NCBI GenBank assembly: GCA_039933215.1
Contig: JBDTOO010000006.1
Coordinates: 15,907 to 79,906 of the forward strand
DNA from: JALYUA01 sp039933215
Lineage (GTDB): Bacteria; Acidobacteriota; Thermoanaerobaculia; UBA5066; Gp7-AA6
Direction: 5' to 3'
DNA length: 64,000 bases
Shown: positions 51,766 to 60,327 of the stretch, piece by piece
Layout of the letters: every line of letters begins with the position of its first letter
How positions within the stretch are numbered: the stretch's first letter is position 1
Made by a program: the position numbers and the translations under genes
Notes under the pieces: generated by a model
Seen by the model: the letters and a program-made list of their open reading frames with translations, nothing else
The model's database searches: none
Told to the model about the DNA's origin: nothing

Positions 51766-52235
51766 GGAGCGCCTTCCTCGTGGCCACCATCGTGGCGCTC
51801 GCCTCCTGCGGCAATACCGCCTCCTCCCGCCCGGTCACACCCTCCGCGACGCCCCCTCCGTCGGGCCCCCGCGTCGAGATGCCGTCGGGGGCCGTCTATC
51901 GCCTGGAGCTCGCACGGACCCCGGAGGAGCAGGCGCAGGGGTTGATGTTCCGCGAGAGCCTGCCCGAACGCGCCGGGATGCTCTTCCCCTTCTCCGACGC
52001 GTCCGTCCACAAGTTCTGGATGAAGAACACGATGATCCCGCTCGACATCATCTGGCTCGACACCGCCGGCAAGGTCCTCTTCGTGAGCGCGGCGACGCCG
52101 CCCTGCCAGGCCGACCCGTGCCCGAATTACGGACCCGACACGCCGGCATCGGCCGTCCTCGAGATCGCCGGTGGGAAGGCCGGGAGCGAGAAGGTCACCG
52201 TCGGAGCGACGCTCAAGTTCATCGACGTGAAATGA
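51762..52235 (+). CDS. DUF192 lipoprotein
   Basis: 157 residues, GTG overlapping the pilR stop. The N-terminus is a lipoprotein signal ending LASC (Cys at about residue 16). The DUF192 fold follows: ARTPEEQAQGLMFRESL, FWMKNTMIPLDIIWLD and GGKAGSEKVTVGATL. The family is widespread with no fixed function. The tight overlap makes it the last gene of the pil operon. Confidence 0.88.
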   Translation: MRSAFLVATIVALASCGNTASSRPVTPSATPPPSGPRVEMPSGAVYRLELARTPEEQAQGLMFRESLPERAGMLFPFSDASVHKFWMKNTMIPLDIIWLDTAGKVLFVSAATPPCQADPCPNYGPDTPASAVLEIAGGKAGSEKVTVGATLKFIDVK

Positions 52236-52269
52236 GCCGCCCCTGGCGACGAGGATTCCGGACCCGCCC

Positions 52270-54048
52270 CTACGGCTCGAACAAGAACAGCCCGTCTCCG
52301 GTCGTTCCGACATACAGCTTCCCACCTGGTACGGAGGCCGCGGTCGCGAGCGCGAGGCCCGGCCGCGGGCTCGTCACCGCGAGACGCCGGCCGCCGTCCT
52401 CCCAGACGAGCGTTCCGTTCTGATCCTCCAGAGAGGTGTACTGGGTCGTGCTCGCGGAGCCGGGGGACTGCGCCAGGAAGACGCCGCCCTTCAGGACCCC
52501 CTGCTTCCGGCCGCTCCACGCCTGGCCGTTCCAGCGGAATAACCCGTCGGCGGTGCGGACCTCCAGGAGCGGGCTGCCGGTTCCGTCGAGCAGGAGATCG
52601 GCGCCGATCGGCGCCGACGGCGCCCCGCCGACGCGGGCGAAGTCGCGGCCCGCGCCGGCCGCCCGGAACACCCCGGCGGTCGTGACGAGGATCGGGGTCG
52701 CGAAGGGAGACCCGAAGAGGGCCAGCGGGACTCCCGGCGGAGGTTCGGCGGGCGCGGCCCAGCGCTCGCCGCCGTCCCGCGAGACGCGCACGCCGGAAGA
52801 CGACGACAGGACCAGCACCGTGCGGCCGTCGGTCCCGCGGTACGCCGCGAGCGACGCCGACGCGGGAAGCGCGTCCCGGGACACGCGGCGGACGCGCGTG
52901 CCCTGCGCCTCCCATACGCCGCTCTCGTCTCCTCCGTACGCGCGGAAGAAGAACACGCGCGCGGGGTCGTTCGGATCGGGGACGAGATCCGCGACGCGCC
53001 CCTCCGCGAGCCCGACCGACCCGGTCTGCAGCGTCGCTCCCCCGTCGTCAGAGAAGAAGACTCCCTCCCCTTCCGTACCGACGTACAGGCGTCCGGACCG
53101 GCGATCGACCTCGAGGGCCGTGACGACCATGGATTCGCGGGTGATCCGGGACCAGGTCTCGCCGCCGTCGGAGGAGCGATGGAGGCCGCCGACCGTCGCC
53201 GCGTAGATCACGCCCGGCCGGCGCGGATCCCGGCGGATCGTGTGGGAACGGCGGTTCGTGAACCCGTTCTTGAAACGCGTCCAGCGATCCCCCCCGTCGC
53301 GCGTGCGGTAGACCCACCCGCAGGTCGAGACCCAGACGTCCCGGGTGTCCTTCGCGTCGAAGTCCCACGCGTACACGGTCGCGTCGAGGACCATCCCCTC
53401 CGCGATCCGCGCCCAGGTCGCCCCTCCGTCCCTCGTGCGGAACGCCTGCCGCCACGTGCCGGCGTAGAGCGTTTTCGCGTCGGCCGGGTCGAAGGCGAGG
53501 GATTCGACCTGGAAGAGACCCTCCGTCGAATCCCCCGTGCGCGCCCACGTGCCTCCCCCGTCCCGCGAGAGGCGCACGCCGTCGTCGCCTCCCACGGCGA
53601 GGAGCGGGACGTCGCCCGGGCCCGGCGCGAGTGCGAGGGCGCGGGTGGCCACGACGTTCTTCCAGATCGCCAGGACCTTCCAGGTGGCCCCGCGGTCGTC
53701 GCTGCGCGCAACGAGCCCTCCGGCATACTGCCCGGCGAGCGACGCCCAGAGCCTCCCGGGCGCCCGCGAGTCCGCGAGGAGCGACGTCACGACGTAGCCG
53801 GGAAACGCGGCCCCCTCCCGCAGAGGCTTCCAGCTCGCGCCGCCGTCGGTCGAGCCGTAGAAGTTGCCCCGGGAGGTCCCGCAGTACACGGCGCCGGCCT
53901 CGAACGGATCCGACACGAGCACGCGCACCTCGGCGCCCCAGACGGGCAGGCGCCACCAGGTCGCCGCGGCGCACCACCGCGGGGAAACGAAGAGAAGGAA
54001 CGCGGCCGCGAGCAGCGTCATCCGGGAAACGAAAGTTCGCCGGATCAT
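52270..54048 (-). CDS. secreted BNR/sortilin-type beta-propeller protein
   Basis: 592 residues with a signal peptide (MTLLAAAFLLFVSPRWCAAA). Repeated SxDxGxTW Asp-box motifs (GSTDGGASWKPL, SDDRGATWKVL, RTRDGGATWARI, SSDGGETWSRI) mark a YCF48/sortilin/BNR propeller, perhaps two propellers. Such proteins bind glycans or proteins; no catalytic residues can be assigned. ATG 54048 overlaps the XdhC stop. Confidence 0.88.
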   Translation of the reverse strand: MIRRTFVSRMTLLAAAFLLFVSPRWCAAATWWRLPVWGAEVRVLVSDPFEAGAVYCGTSRGNFYGSTDGGASWKPLREGAAFPGYVVTSLLADSRAPGRLWASLAGQYAGGLVARSDDRGATWKVLAIWKNVVATRALALAPGPGDVPLLAVGGDDGVRLSRDGGGTWARTGDSTEGLFQVESLAFDPADAKTLYAGTWRQAFRTRDGGATWARIAEGMVLDATVYAWDFDAKDTRDVWVSTCGWVYRTRDGGDRWTRFKNGFTNRRSHTIRRDPRRPGVIYAATVGGLHRSSDGGETWSRITRESMVVTALEVDRRSGRLYVGTEGEGVFFSDDGGATLQTGSVGLAEGRVADLVPDPNDPARVFFFRAYGGDESGVWEAQGTRVRRVSRDALPASASLAAYRGTDGRTVLVLSSSSGVRVSRDGGERWAAPAEPPPGVPLALFGSPFATPILVTTAGVFRAAGAGRDFARVGGAPSAPIGADLLLDGTGSPLLEVRTADGLFRWNGQAWSGRKQGVLKGGVFLAQSPGSASTTQYTSLEDQNGTLVWEDGGRRLAVTSPRPGLALATAASVPGGKLYVGTTGDGLFLFEP

Positions 54049-54926
54049 CGGGGCCATTCCACCGCCGCGGGAATCGCGGCGGGGCGGCGTCCCCTGTCCG
54101 CCGCGCGTCGCACCGCGGTCATTTCCGCCAGGATCGAGACGGCGATCTCCTCGGGCGTGACGGCGCCGATCGCGATCCCGATCGGCGCGTGGACCCGGGC
54201 GATGGCCTCGTGCGGGATCCCCTCGGCGCGCAGACGCTCGAAGACTCCCCGCACTTTGCGCGCGGAGCCGATCAACCCGACGTATTTCGCGGGCGGCGCC
54301 TGCGGCGTGAGCCACGGGCGCAGCGCGGCGAGGTCGGTCTCCCAGCACCGGGACACGATGGCGACGTAGCGGTCGCGGCCCTTCCGCAGCGCCGACGCCG
54401 GAAGGGCGTAGTCGCGCCCCGTCCGGAGGACGGACGCCGACGCGGGAAAGCGGGCCGCGCTCGCGTACTCCTCCCGGTCGTCCGCGACGGTGACGTCGTA
54501 GCCGAGCGGGAGCGCCAGGCGGGAGAGCGCCAGGCCGACGTGTCCGCCCCCGAGCACCACGAGCTCCGGGGACGCCGTCAGGAGCTCGACGAACACCCGC
54601 GCGGAGCCGCCGCAGATCATGTTGGTGACCTCGCGCGGCTCCCCGGAGGCGATCTCGCGCTCGAAGAAGTCGTACCACTTGAGAAACCCCTCGCTCCCCT
54701 CGGAACGGAAGAGAGCGGCGGCGTCGGCGACGAGGAGAGCCTCGAAGGGACCTCCGCCAACCGTCCCCGAAAACGTCCCGTCTTCGTACACCACGAATCG
54801 CCTTCCGACGCGCGAAGGCCCCGAACCGCGCGTTTCGACGACCGTCGCGAGCGCGACGCGACCCCGCGTGGCGAGGTCCGAGGCGAGTTGTCGAAAAAAT
54901 GGTTCGTCGGCCATGGAATCGTTCAT
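54045..54926 (-). CDS. XdhC/CoxI family protein
   Basis: 293 residues from ATG 54926; ATG 54914 is equally possible. The N-terminal XdhC domain has VALATVVETRGSGPSRVG and the TNMICGGSARVFVE motif. The C-terminal NAD-like Rossmann domain has VVLGGGHVGLALSRLA and AKYVGLIGSARKV. Family members insert sulfurated molybdenum cofactor into xanthine dehydrogenase-type enzymes. No molybdo-hydroxylase gene is in view, but moeA lies 2.3 kb away. Confidence 0.88.
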   Translation of the reverse strand: MNDSMADEPFFRQLASDLATRGRVALATVVETRGSGPSRVGRRFVVYEDGTFSGTVGGGPFEALLVADAAALFRSEGSEGFLKWYDFFEREIASGEPREVTNMICGGSARVFVELLTASPELVVLGGGHVGLALSRLALPLGYDVTVADDREEYASAARFPASASVLRTGRDYALPASALRKGRDRYVAIVSRCWETDLAALRPWLTPQAPPAKYVGLIGSARKVRGVFERLRAEGIPHEAIARVHAPIGIAIGAVTPEEIAVSILAEMTAVRRAADRGRRPAAIPAAVEWPR

Positions 54927-55030
54927 TTTACGCCGGACGCGCAAGAACCGTTCCTTCCGCCGCCGGAGCGCCGCACCGACGGGCCGGGCGGCGGGACGCG
55001 CACCGCCCGCGTGTCATAGGATCCGCGCCG

Positions 55031-55906
55031 ATGACGACGCCCGTTCGGACCGCCGTATTCCCGGCCGCGGGTCTGGGCACGCGCTTCCTGCCGGCGACGA
55101 AGGCGCAGCCGAAGGAGATGCTGTCCTTGGTCGACAAGCCCCTGATCCAGTACGTCGTCGAGGAGGCCGTCTCCGCCGGGATTGACCGGATCGTGCTCGT
55201 GACGAGCCGCGGGAAGAGCTCGATCGAGGACCATTTCGACACCACGGACGAGCTCGAACGCACGCTCGAAGAGCGCGGTAAGACCGATCTTCTCGAGCAG
55301 GTGCGGGCCGTCTCGTCCCTCGCCCGGGTCTCCTCCGTGCGGCAGGCGCGGGCCCTGGGCCTCGGCCACGCCGTTCTCCAGGCCAGAGACGAAACGGAAG
55401 GCGCCCCGTTCGCCGTGATGCTCTCGGACGACATCGTCGACTCGGATGAGCCCTGCATCGGACAGATGATCCGGATCTTCGAACGCCGGGGAAACCCCGT
55501 GATCGCCCTCCAGGAAGTCCCCCGGTCGGAGGTGCACCGTTACGGCATCGTCGCCGGTCAACCGGTGGACGATCGGGTGTTCGCGCTCTCGGACATGGTC
55601 GAGAAGCCTCCCGTCGAGACCGCCCCCTCGCGGTACGCGATCATCGGCCGGTACCTGCTTCCGCCGGAGATCTTCGAGATCCTCGAGGAGACGCGATCCG
55701 ACGCGGGCGGCGAGATCCAGCTCACCTCGGCACTCAAGGCCCTGCTCGGCCGCAGGCCCGTGGACGGCTACCTCTTCGAAGGAAAGCGCTACGACGCGGG
55801 GGACAAGCTCGGATACCTCAAGGCGACCGTCGAGCTCGCGATGAAGCGCGAGGACCTCGGGAAGGAATTTCGCGAATACCTGCGAGGGCTCGACATCCCG
55901 AACTGA
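55031..55906 (+). CDS. galU: UTP-glucose-1-phosphate uridylyltransferase
   Basis: 291 residues. GLGTRFLPATKAQPKEML at the N-terminus, IVLVTSRGKSSIEDHFD, the FAVMLSDDIVD metal-binding region and RYDAGDKLGYLKA near the end are GalU signatures. It makes UDP-glucose for LPS or exopolysaccharide. ATG 55031 gives the standard N-terminus; in-frame sequence upstream is not conserved. Confidence 0.95.
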   Translation: MTTPVRTAVFPAAGLGTRFLPATKAQPKEMLSLVDKPLIQYVVEEAVSAGIDRIVLVTSRGKSSIEDHFDTTDELERTLEERGKTDLLEQVRAVSSLARVSSVRQARALGLGHAVLQARDETEGAPFAVMLSDDIVDSDEPCIGQMIRIFERRGNPVIALQEVPRSEVHRYGIVAGQPVDDRVFALSDMVEKPPVETAPSRYAIIGRYLLPPEIFEILEETRSDAGGEIQLTSALKALLGRRPVDGYLFEGKRYDAGDKLGYLKATVELAMKREDLGKEFREYLRGLDIPN

Positions 55907-55940
55907 CCGGCGCTGATCTCGCGCCGGAGCTTCTCTCCCT

Positions 55941-56333
55941 TCAGTCGCTTCGCTTCTTGCTCTCTTTTTTCGACGTCTCGGTCTTCTTCGACGACGCCGA
56001 CCCCTCTCCCGCTCCGGCGGAAGAGGAGCCCGCCGAGCCCGCCGACTCCGACTTCGACGACCCGGCCGAGTCCTTCTTCTCCGGCTTCGCTTCGCCCTTC
56101 TTCTCGGAAGACGATTCGCCGGAGTCGCCGCCCGGTTTCGCGGGGCCCGAGTCGCCCTTGCCGTAGTCGGTGACGTACCAGCCGCTCCCCTTGAACTGGA
56201 TCGCGGGCGCGGAGAAAGCCTTCTTCAGACGGCCTCCGCAGTGGGGGCACGTCGTCGGGTGCTTGTCGGAGTGGCTCTGGATGACCTCGGTCTTCTTGTG
56301 GCACTTCTGGCAGACGAACTCGTAGATCGGCAT
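55941..56333 (-). CDS. FmdB-type zinc ribbon protein with low-complexity tail
   Basis: 130 residues. Residues 1-45 form the FmdB/CxxC ribbon (YEFVCQKCHKKTEVIQ and TTCPHCGGRLKKAF). FKGSGWYVTDYGK follows as in many members. The last 70 residues are Ser/Gly/Lys/Glu-rich and probably disordered. Function is unknown; a regulatory or nucleic-acid role is often suggested. Confidence 0.9.
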   Translation of the reverse strand: MPIYEFVCQKCHKKTEVIQSHSDKHPTTCPHCGGRLKKAFSAPAIQFKGSGWYVTDYGKGDSGPAKPGGDSGESSSEKKGEAKPEKKDSAGSSKSESAGSAGSSSAGAGEGSASSKKTETSKKESKKRSD

Positions 56334-56345
56334 CGCGCGCGTAGT

Positions 56346-57107
56346 CTAGCCGAGGCTCCCGCCCTCCGTCCTGTACTGGATCCTCTTGGCTCCCGCGCCG
56401 GTGCCCCGCATCTTGCGGACGAGGCCGAGACAGAAGAACGCGTACAGGATGCGGGCGTTGTCGGGGACCGACCCCGGGCCGCGCGAGGCGAGGGTCTGGA
56501 GCGGCGTGCGGCCGTCGACTCTCTCGTAGTAGCTGCGTTCCTCGTCCGTGAAGAGGTCGATCAGGGAGTTGCGCGTCTTGTCGAGGAGGGTCGTGGCGGT
56601 ACCGAGGCGCTGGACGAGCCGCCGGACGTCGGCGGCCTTGCGGATCCCCTCCAGGATGACCTCGGGGATCGGGGCGTCGATCCGGACGAGCTCCGTCCGT
56701 TTGCCGCCGATCTCGAAGAGCGCGTCCCCCGTTTCCCAGTCGAAGGCGCCCCAGAGGATCTCGCGGATCTGGCCGGCGACGGCCTCGTTCAGCCTCTCCG
56801 GCGTGACGAATCCCATCTGCAGGAGGACCTGGCCGAGCCTCAGGCCTTCCCGGGTACGGCGCTCCTCCGCCTCCTTCGCCGCCTCGGGCTTCAGCCACCC
56901 GCGGCGGAGGAGATACATCCCGAGGCTCGCCTCCCGCTCGTTCGACGTGGCGAAGACCACCAGTCCCTCGTCGATGTAGATGCGCCGGATGCGCCCCTCG
57001 CGCGTCGCCGTGACCACTCCCGGTACGCGGTATCGGTGGATCGTCGCGAGGATCTCCGCGAGCGGCGTGACCGCGAGGTCACCCCGGTACTCGAATGTTC
57101 GTTCCAT
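56346..57107 (-). CDS. DUF4388 (PATAN-type) protein
   Basis: 253 residues, ATG 57107 with GGAGA upstream. It begins with the DUF4388 domain (LAVTPLAEILATIHRYRVPG, IRRIYIDEGLVVFATSN), followed by an EF-hand-free helical part like MshEN-type RLGQVLLQMGFVTPERLNEA and a second effector-like part (GAFDWETGDALFEI). Such proteins occur in signalling and motility control in delta-proteobacteria and Acidobacteria. No specific partner is evident. Confidence 0.85.
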   Translation of the reverse strand: MERTFEYRGDLAVTPLAEILATIHRYRVPGVVTATREGRIRRIYIDEGLVVFATSNEREASLGMYLLRRGWLKPEAAKEAEERRTREGLRLGQVLLQMGFVTPERLNEAVAGQIREILWGAFDWETGDALFEIGGKRTELVRIDAPIPEVILEGIRKAADVRRLVQRLGTATTLLDKTRNSLIDLFTDEERSYYERVDGRTPLQTLASRGPGSVPDNARILYAFFCLGLVRKMRGTGAGAKRIQYRTEGGSLG

Positions 57108-57191
57108 GGGGATCTCCGAATGGTACCAAAACGCCCGCTCCCGAACCGGTTCGCGGCGTCGACCCGGCTCGGCAGCGCCTACAATCCCCGG

Positions 57192-58409
57192 GTGATCACT
57201 CTCGACGAAGCGATCCGGATCGCCGCGAAGGCGCTGGACGCGCCGGGCGTCGAAGACGTCCCCCTCGAAGAGGCATCCGGCCGCGTCGCCGCGCGCGACA
57301 TCGCGAGCGACGTCGACTGGCCTCCGTTCGACACCTCCGCGATGGACGGGTACGCCGTCCGGCTGGCGGATTCCGGACCGTCCCGCCCCGTCCGGGAACG
57401 CCCGGGGCTGGTCGCCGCCGGCGCGGACGCACCCGCGCCGCTCGCGCCGGGCGAAGCCGCTCGCGTCATGACGGGGGCCCCGATTCCCGAAGGCACGGAG
57501 CTCATCGTGCCGATCGAGCGCGCGCGGCGGCAGGACGGCTCTGTCGTCTTCGAGGGGGAGTCCGCCTTTGGAGCCCACATCCGCCGCCGCGGCGAGAGCG
57601 TGCGCGCGGGAAACCGGCTCGTCGCCGCCGGGCTCCGGCTCCGGCCGGCCGACGTGGCCCTCGCCGCGCTCGCGGGCGCGGACCCGATCCCGGTCTTCCG
57701 CGCCCCGCGGATCGCCGTGGCGGTCACGGGCGACGAGGTCGTGCGGGGCCGGGGAACGCCGCCGCCGGGCCGGCTGCGGGATTCGAACGGACCGATGCTC
57801 CTCGCCGCCTGCCGGGCGGCAGGCTGGCCGGCGCGGCGCCTGCCCGCCGTCGCCGACACCGCGTCAGCCGTGGGCTCGCTCTTCGCGGACGCGGGCCGCG
57901 AAGAAGACTTCCTGATCACCACGGGCGGGGTCTCCGCCGGAGACCTCGATCTCCTTCCCGCGGCGGCGGCGGCGGCCGGGTTCGAGATCCTCTTCCACGG
58001 GGTGGCCATGCGGCCGGGAAAGCCGCTCGTCTTCGCCCGGAGGCGGGGCGTCTTCTGGATCGGCCTTCCGGGCAACCCCGTCTCTTCGTCGGTCGGCTTC
58101 CTGGTCTTTGCGCGGGAGGCGCTCTCGCGCTTCGAGGGGGACGCCGCGCCCGGTGCGCCGCGCGTCTTCGCCCAGCTGACGGCCCCCCTTCGCGGCGCCT
58201 CGAACGAGGCCTTCCAGGACGGCTCGTGGAGTTCGGGAGCCGGCGGGCACACCGTGACACCGGTGCGTTCGGCGGGGAGCCACGACCTCGCGGCGCACGC
58301 GCGCGCGAACGTCCTCATCCGCCTGCCCGCCGGGTGCGGCCCGCTGCCGGAGGGCGCGCCGGTCGAGTGCCTGGTCCGGGGCGGCGCCCAAGCCCCGCCC
58401 GCCTCTTGA
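57192..58409 (+). CDS. moeA: molybdopterin molybdenumtransferase
   Basis: 405 residues, GTG start. MoeA inserts molybdate into molybdopterin-AMP. Marks are PPFDTSAMDGYAVR, ARVMTGAPIPEGTE, VAVTGDEVVRG, ITTGGVSAGDLDLLP and WIGLPGNPVSSSVGF. It overlaps the downstream hydrolase gene by 4 bases (TTGA). Confidence 0.95.
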   Translation: MITLDEAIRIAAKALDAPGVEDVPLEEASGRVAARDIASDVDWPPFDTSAMDGYAVRLADSGPSRPVRERPGLVAAGADAPAPLAPGEAARVMTGAPIPEGTELIVPIERARRQDGSVVFEGESAFGAHIRRRGESVRAGNRLVAAGLRLRPADVALAALAGADPIPVFRAPRIAVAVTGDEVVRGRGTPPPGRLRDSNGPMLLAACRAAGWPARRLPAVADTASAVGSLFADAGREEDFLITTGGVSAGDLDLLPAAAAAAGFEILFHGVAMRPGKPLVFARRRGVFWIGLPGNPVSSSVGFLVFAREALSRFEGDAAPGAPRVFAQLTAPLRGASNEAFQDGSWSSGAGGHTVTPVRSAGSHDLAAHARANVLIRLPAGCGPLPEGAPVECLVRGGAQAPPAS

Positions 58410-59179
58410 GCGCCGGGAGACTGCCGGTCGCGGCGGTGCACCGCCGCGTCCGCGCCTCCGATCAGACGCCGATCGCCTTCACGTGGTGGCGCCGGCCTTC
58501 GCCGGAGCTGATCGTCATCGCGCCCGGCTTCTGGCGCGTGCGCCTCGCCCGCGAGAATCTCTTTCTCGCGAATCACTGGGTGCGGATGGGATACGACGTC
58601 GTCGCTCTCGACTTCCGCGGCCACGGCGACAGCGGCGGTTCGTATTCCTTCGGGACGTCGGAGTCCCTCGACCTCCACGCCGTCCTGGAGCCGCTCGTCG
58701 GCGAGGGGAAACCCTACCGGCGGTTCGCGCTCATCGGGCTGTCCATGGGCGGTTCGATCGGCGCGCAGACGCTCGGCCTCTTCCCCGAACTTCCCTGCCG
58801 CGCGCTCGCGATGATCTCCTCACCGGCGGATCTCAAGAGCCTGCGCCCCCGCCCCTGGAAGGCCGGGGCGCTGCGCCAGGTGAGCCTTCGCAACGTCGCG
58901 CGCGCGCCGCGCCTGTCCGCGACGAGCCTCCACGCCAGGCCGCCGGTCGCTGAGACGCTCGGACGCCTGACGATGCCGAAGCTGATCGTCACCGCCGAGG
59001 GAGACTGGCTGGTCGATCCTTCACACGGGCGGCTCCTCGCGGCCGCGGCCGCGCCGCCCGTCGACTACGTTCACCTGGATCTGCCGGGCAACCTGCACGC
59101 CGACGCGCTCGTCCGGTTCGTGCCGCTGCGCATCCTGAGAACGCTCGACCGTTGGCTGCGCGCCAACGCGCCCGCGTGA
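58406..59179 (+). CDS. alpha/beta hydrolase
   Basis: 257 residues, TTG start at 58406 overlapping moeA. Marks are VIAPGFWRVR, VVALDFRGHGDSGGSYSFG, the nucleophile elbow IGLSMGGS, the acid in VTAEGDWLVD and the histidine in LPGNLHADAL. The substrate is unknown. Coupling to moeA may be only positional. Confidence 0.82.
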   Translation: MSAGRLPVAAVHRRVRASDQTPIAFTWWRRPSPELIVIAPGFWRVRLARENLFLANHWVRMGYDVVALDFRGHGDSGGSYSFGTSESLDLHAVLEPLVGEGKPYRRFALIGLSMGGSIGAQTLGLFPELPCRALAMISSPADLKSLRPRPWKAGALRQVSLRNVARAPRLSATSLHARPPVAETLGRLTMPKLIVTAEGDWLVDPSHGRLLAAAAAPPVDYVHLDLPGNLHADALVRFVPLRILRTLDRWLRANAPA

Positions 59180-59246
59180 CCGACCGGCGGCCGCTCCCGC
59201 AGAGCGGGAAGCGACAGCCGTCCGTTCTAGCGGGAGAAGGAATCCT

Positions 59247-60165
59247 CTAGAGGGACTTCAGATATTCGATGAGCGCGGTCTTCTCGGACTCCGTGAGCCG
59301 GAGAGCCATATGCCGGTCGTAGTGATCGACGACGGCGCGGTAATCGGCGAAACGGCCATCGTGGTAGAAGCCGACCTTCGCGCGGGCGAAGAGGCCCGAG
59401 AGCGGGGTCGTCCGATAGAACTTCTTGTCCGGTGACCGGCTCGCCTGGAAATTGTCGATTCCGCTCTCCTCCCCCCGTGTGGATGGACCATCCGGGCTCG
59501 GTGAACAGGGGGGGACGTGGCAGGTTGCGCACCTCCCCTTTCCCTCGAAAACGAGCTTTCCCTGTCCGGCCGCCACCGCGTCGTAGCTGTCCTTGCGGGG
59601 CCTGGGCGCCGGAATCGACAGCTGGGTAGTAGTGCAGCGCCGCGAGCTTGGAGCTCACGAGATCCGGCGAGATGCGCACGTTCCCGAATCCGGCCCTGGC
59701 TCCCACGGGAAACTGCCCGGGATCGTTCTGGATGCGGGGGTCGAAGAAGGTGCCCTTGCCGTGCATCTGGGTGACCGCCACGTAGGCGTTCCAGTAGGGC
59801 ACCGATCCCCAGCCGTTGTAGGTGTGGAGGTTGACCCCGGCGAGCCCGAACGCCGCCGGCAAGAGGGTCGCCGCGGTCTTTCCGTCCGGGCGCAATCCCT
59901 TCCCGTCCTGGTCGAGCTCCGCGTCGTACTTGCCGGGTCCCCACGCGTGGAGGACCCTGTCTACGGTCGCCCGGTCCGCCCCGAGAAGATCCTCGAACGC
60001 CTTGAGGTCGGGAGCCATCGCCACGATCGCGCCGACGTTCAAGTCCCGGTTGGGCCAGCCATCGAGGCGGCGGCCGATGCGCCGCCTGCACGCTCTTCGG
60101 GCCGGAAAGGTACGCAATCGCCAGAAGCACGGAGAGGATCGAAGAGAAGACCACGCTTTCTTCAT
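59247..60165 (-). pseudogene. cytochrome c family protein with several frameshifts
   Basis: Coding sense is spread over three frames: ATG 60165 (GGAGG upstream), a signal-peptide-like stretch (ILSVLLAIAYLSGP) in one frame, a long middle part (DLNVGAIVAMAPDLKAF to LAALHYY) in a second, and the heme part with CATCHVPP in a third. The segment LFTEPGWSIHT falls back into the second frame before FYRTTPLSGLFARAKVGFYH and IEYLKSL in the third. Single-base changes in runs of C or G explain the last shifts: a C7 run near 59508-59514 (one short), a G6 run near 59472 (one extra) and a C3 run near 59626 (one extra). It is either a decayed gene or a place of homopolymer sequencing error. The intact form would be a secreted c-type cytochrome with a CxxCH heme site. 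Confidence 0.75.
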
Positions 60166-60243
60166 GGAACCTCCGATCAAGGGGGCGTCGAGCAGACGCG
60201 TCCTGCCCGATCAGAGCCGGTATCGCGAGAAAAGTTTCAACCG

Positions 60244-60271
60244 GAATCGGCTTCTCTGAATCGGCTTCTCT
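60244..60271. repeat. perfect 14-base tandem duplication
   Basis: GAATCGGCTTCTCT occurs twice with no gap in the 162-base region between the divergent cytochrome pseudogene and the ketosynthase gene. It could be a promoter or operator duplication. Confidence 0.85.
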
Positions 60272-60327
60272 CAGGAGATCCTCAAGAGATCCTTCGATCC
60301 CGGCAATCGGTCCCGTCCGTTGCTACT

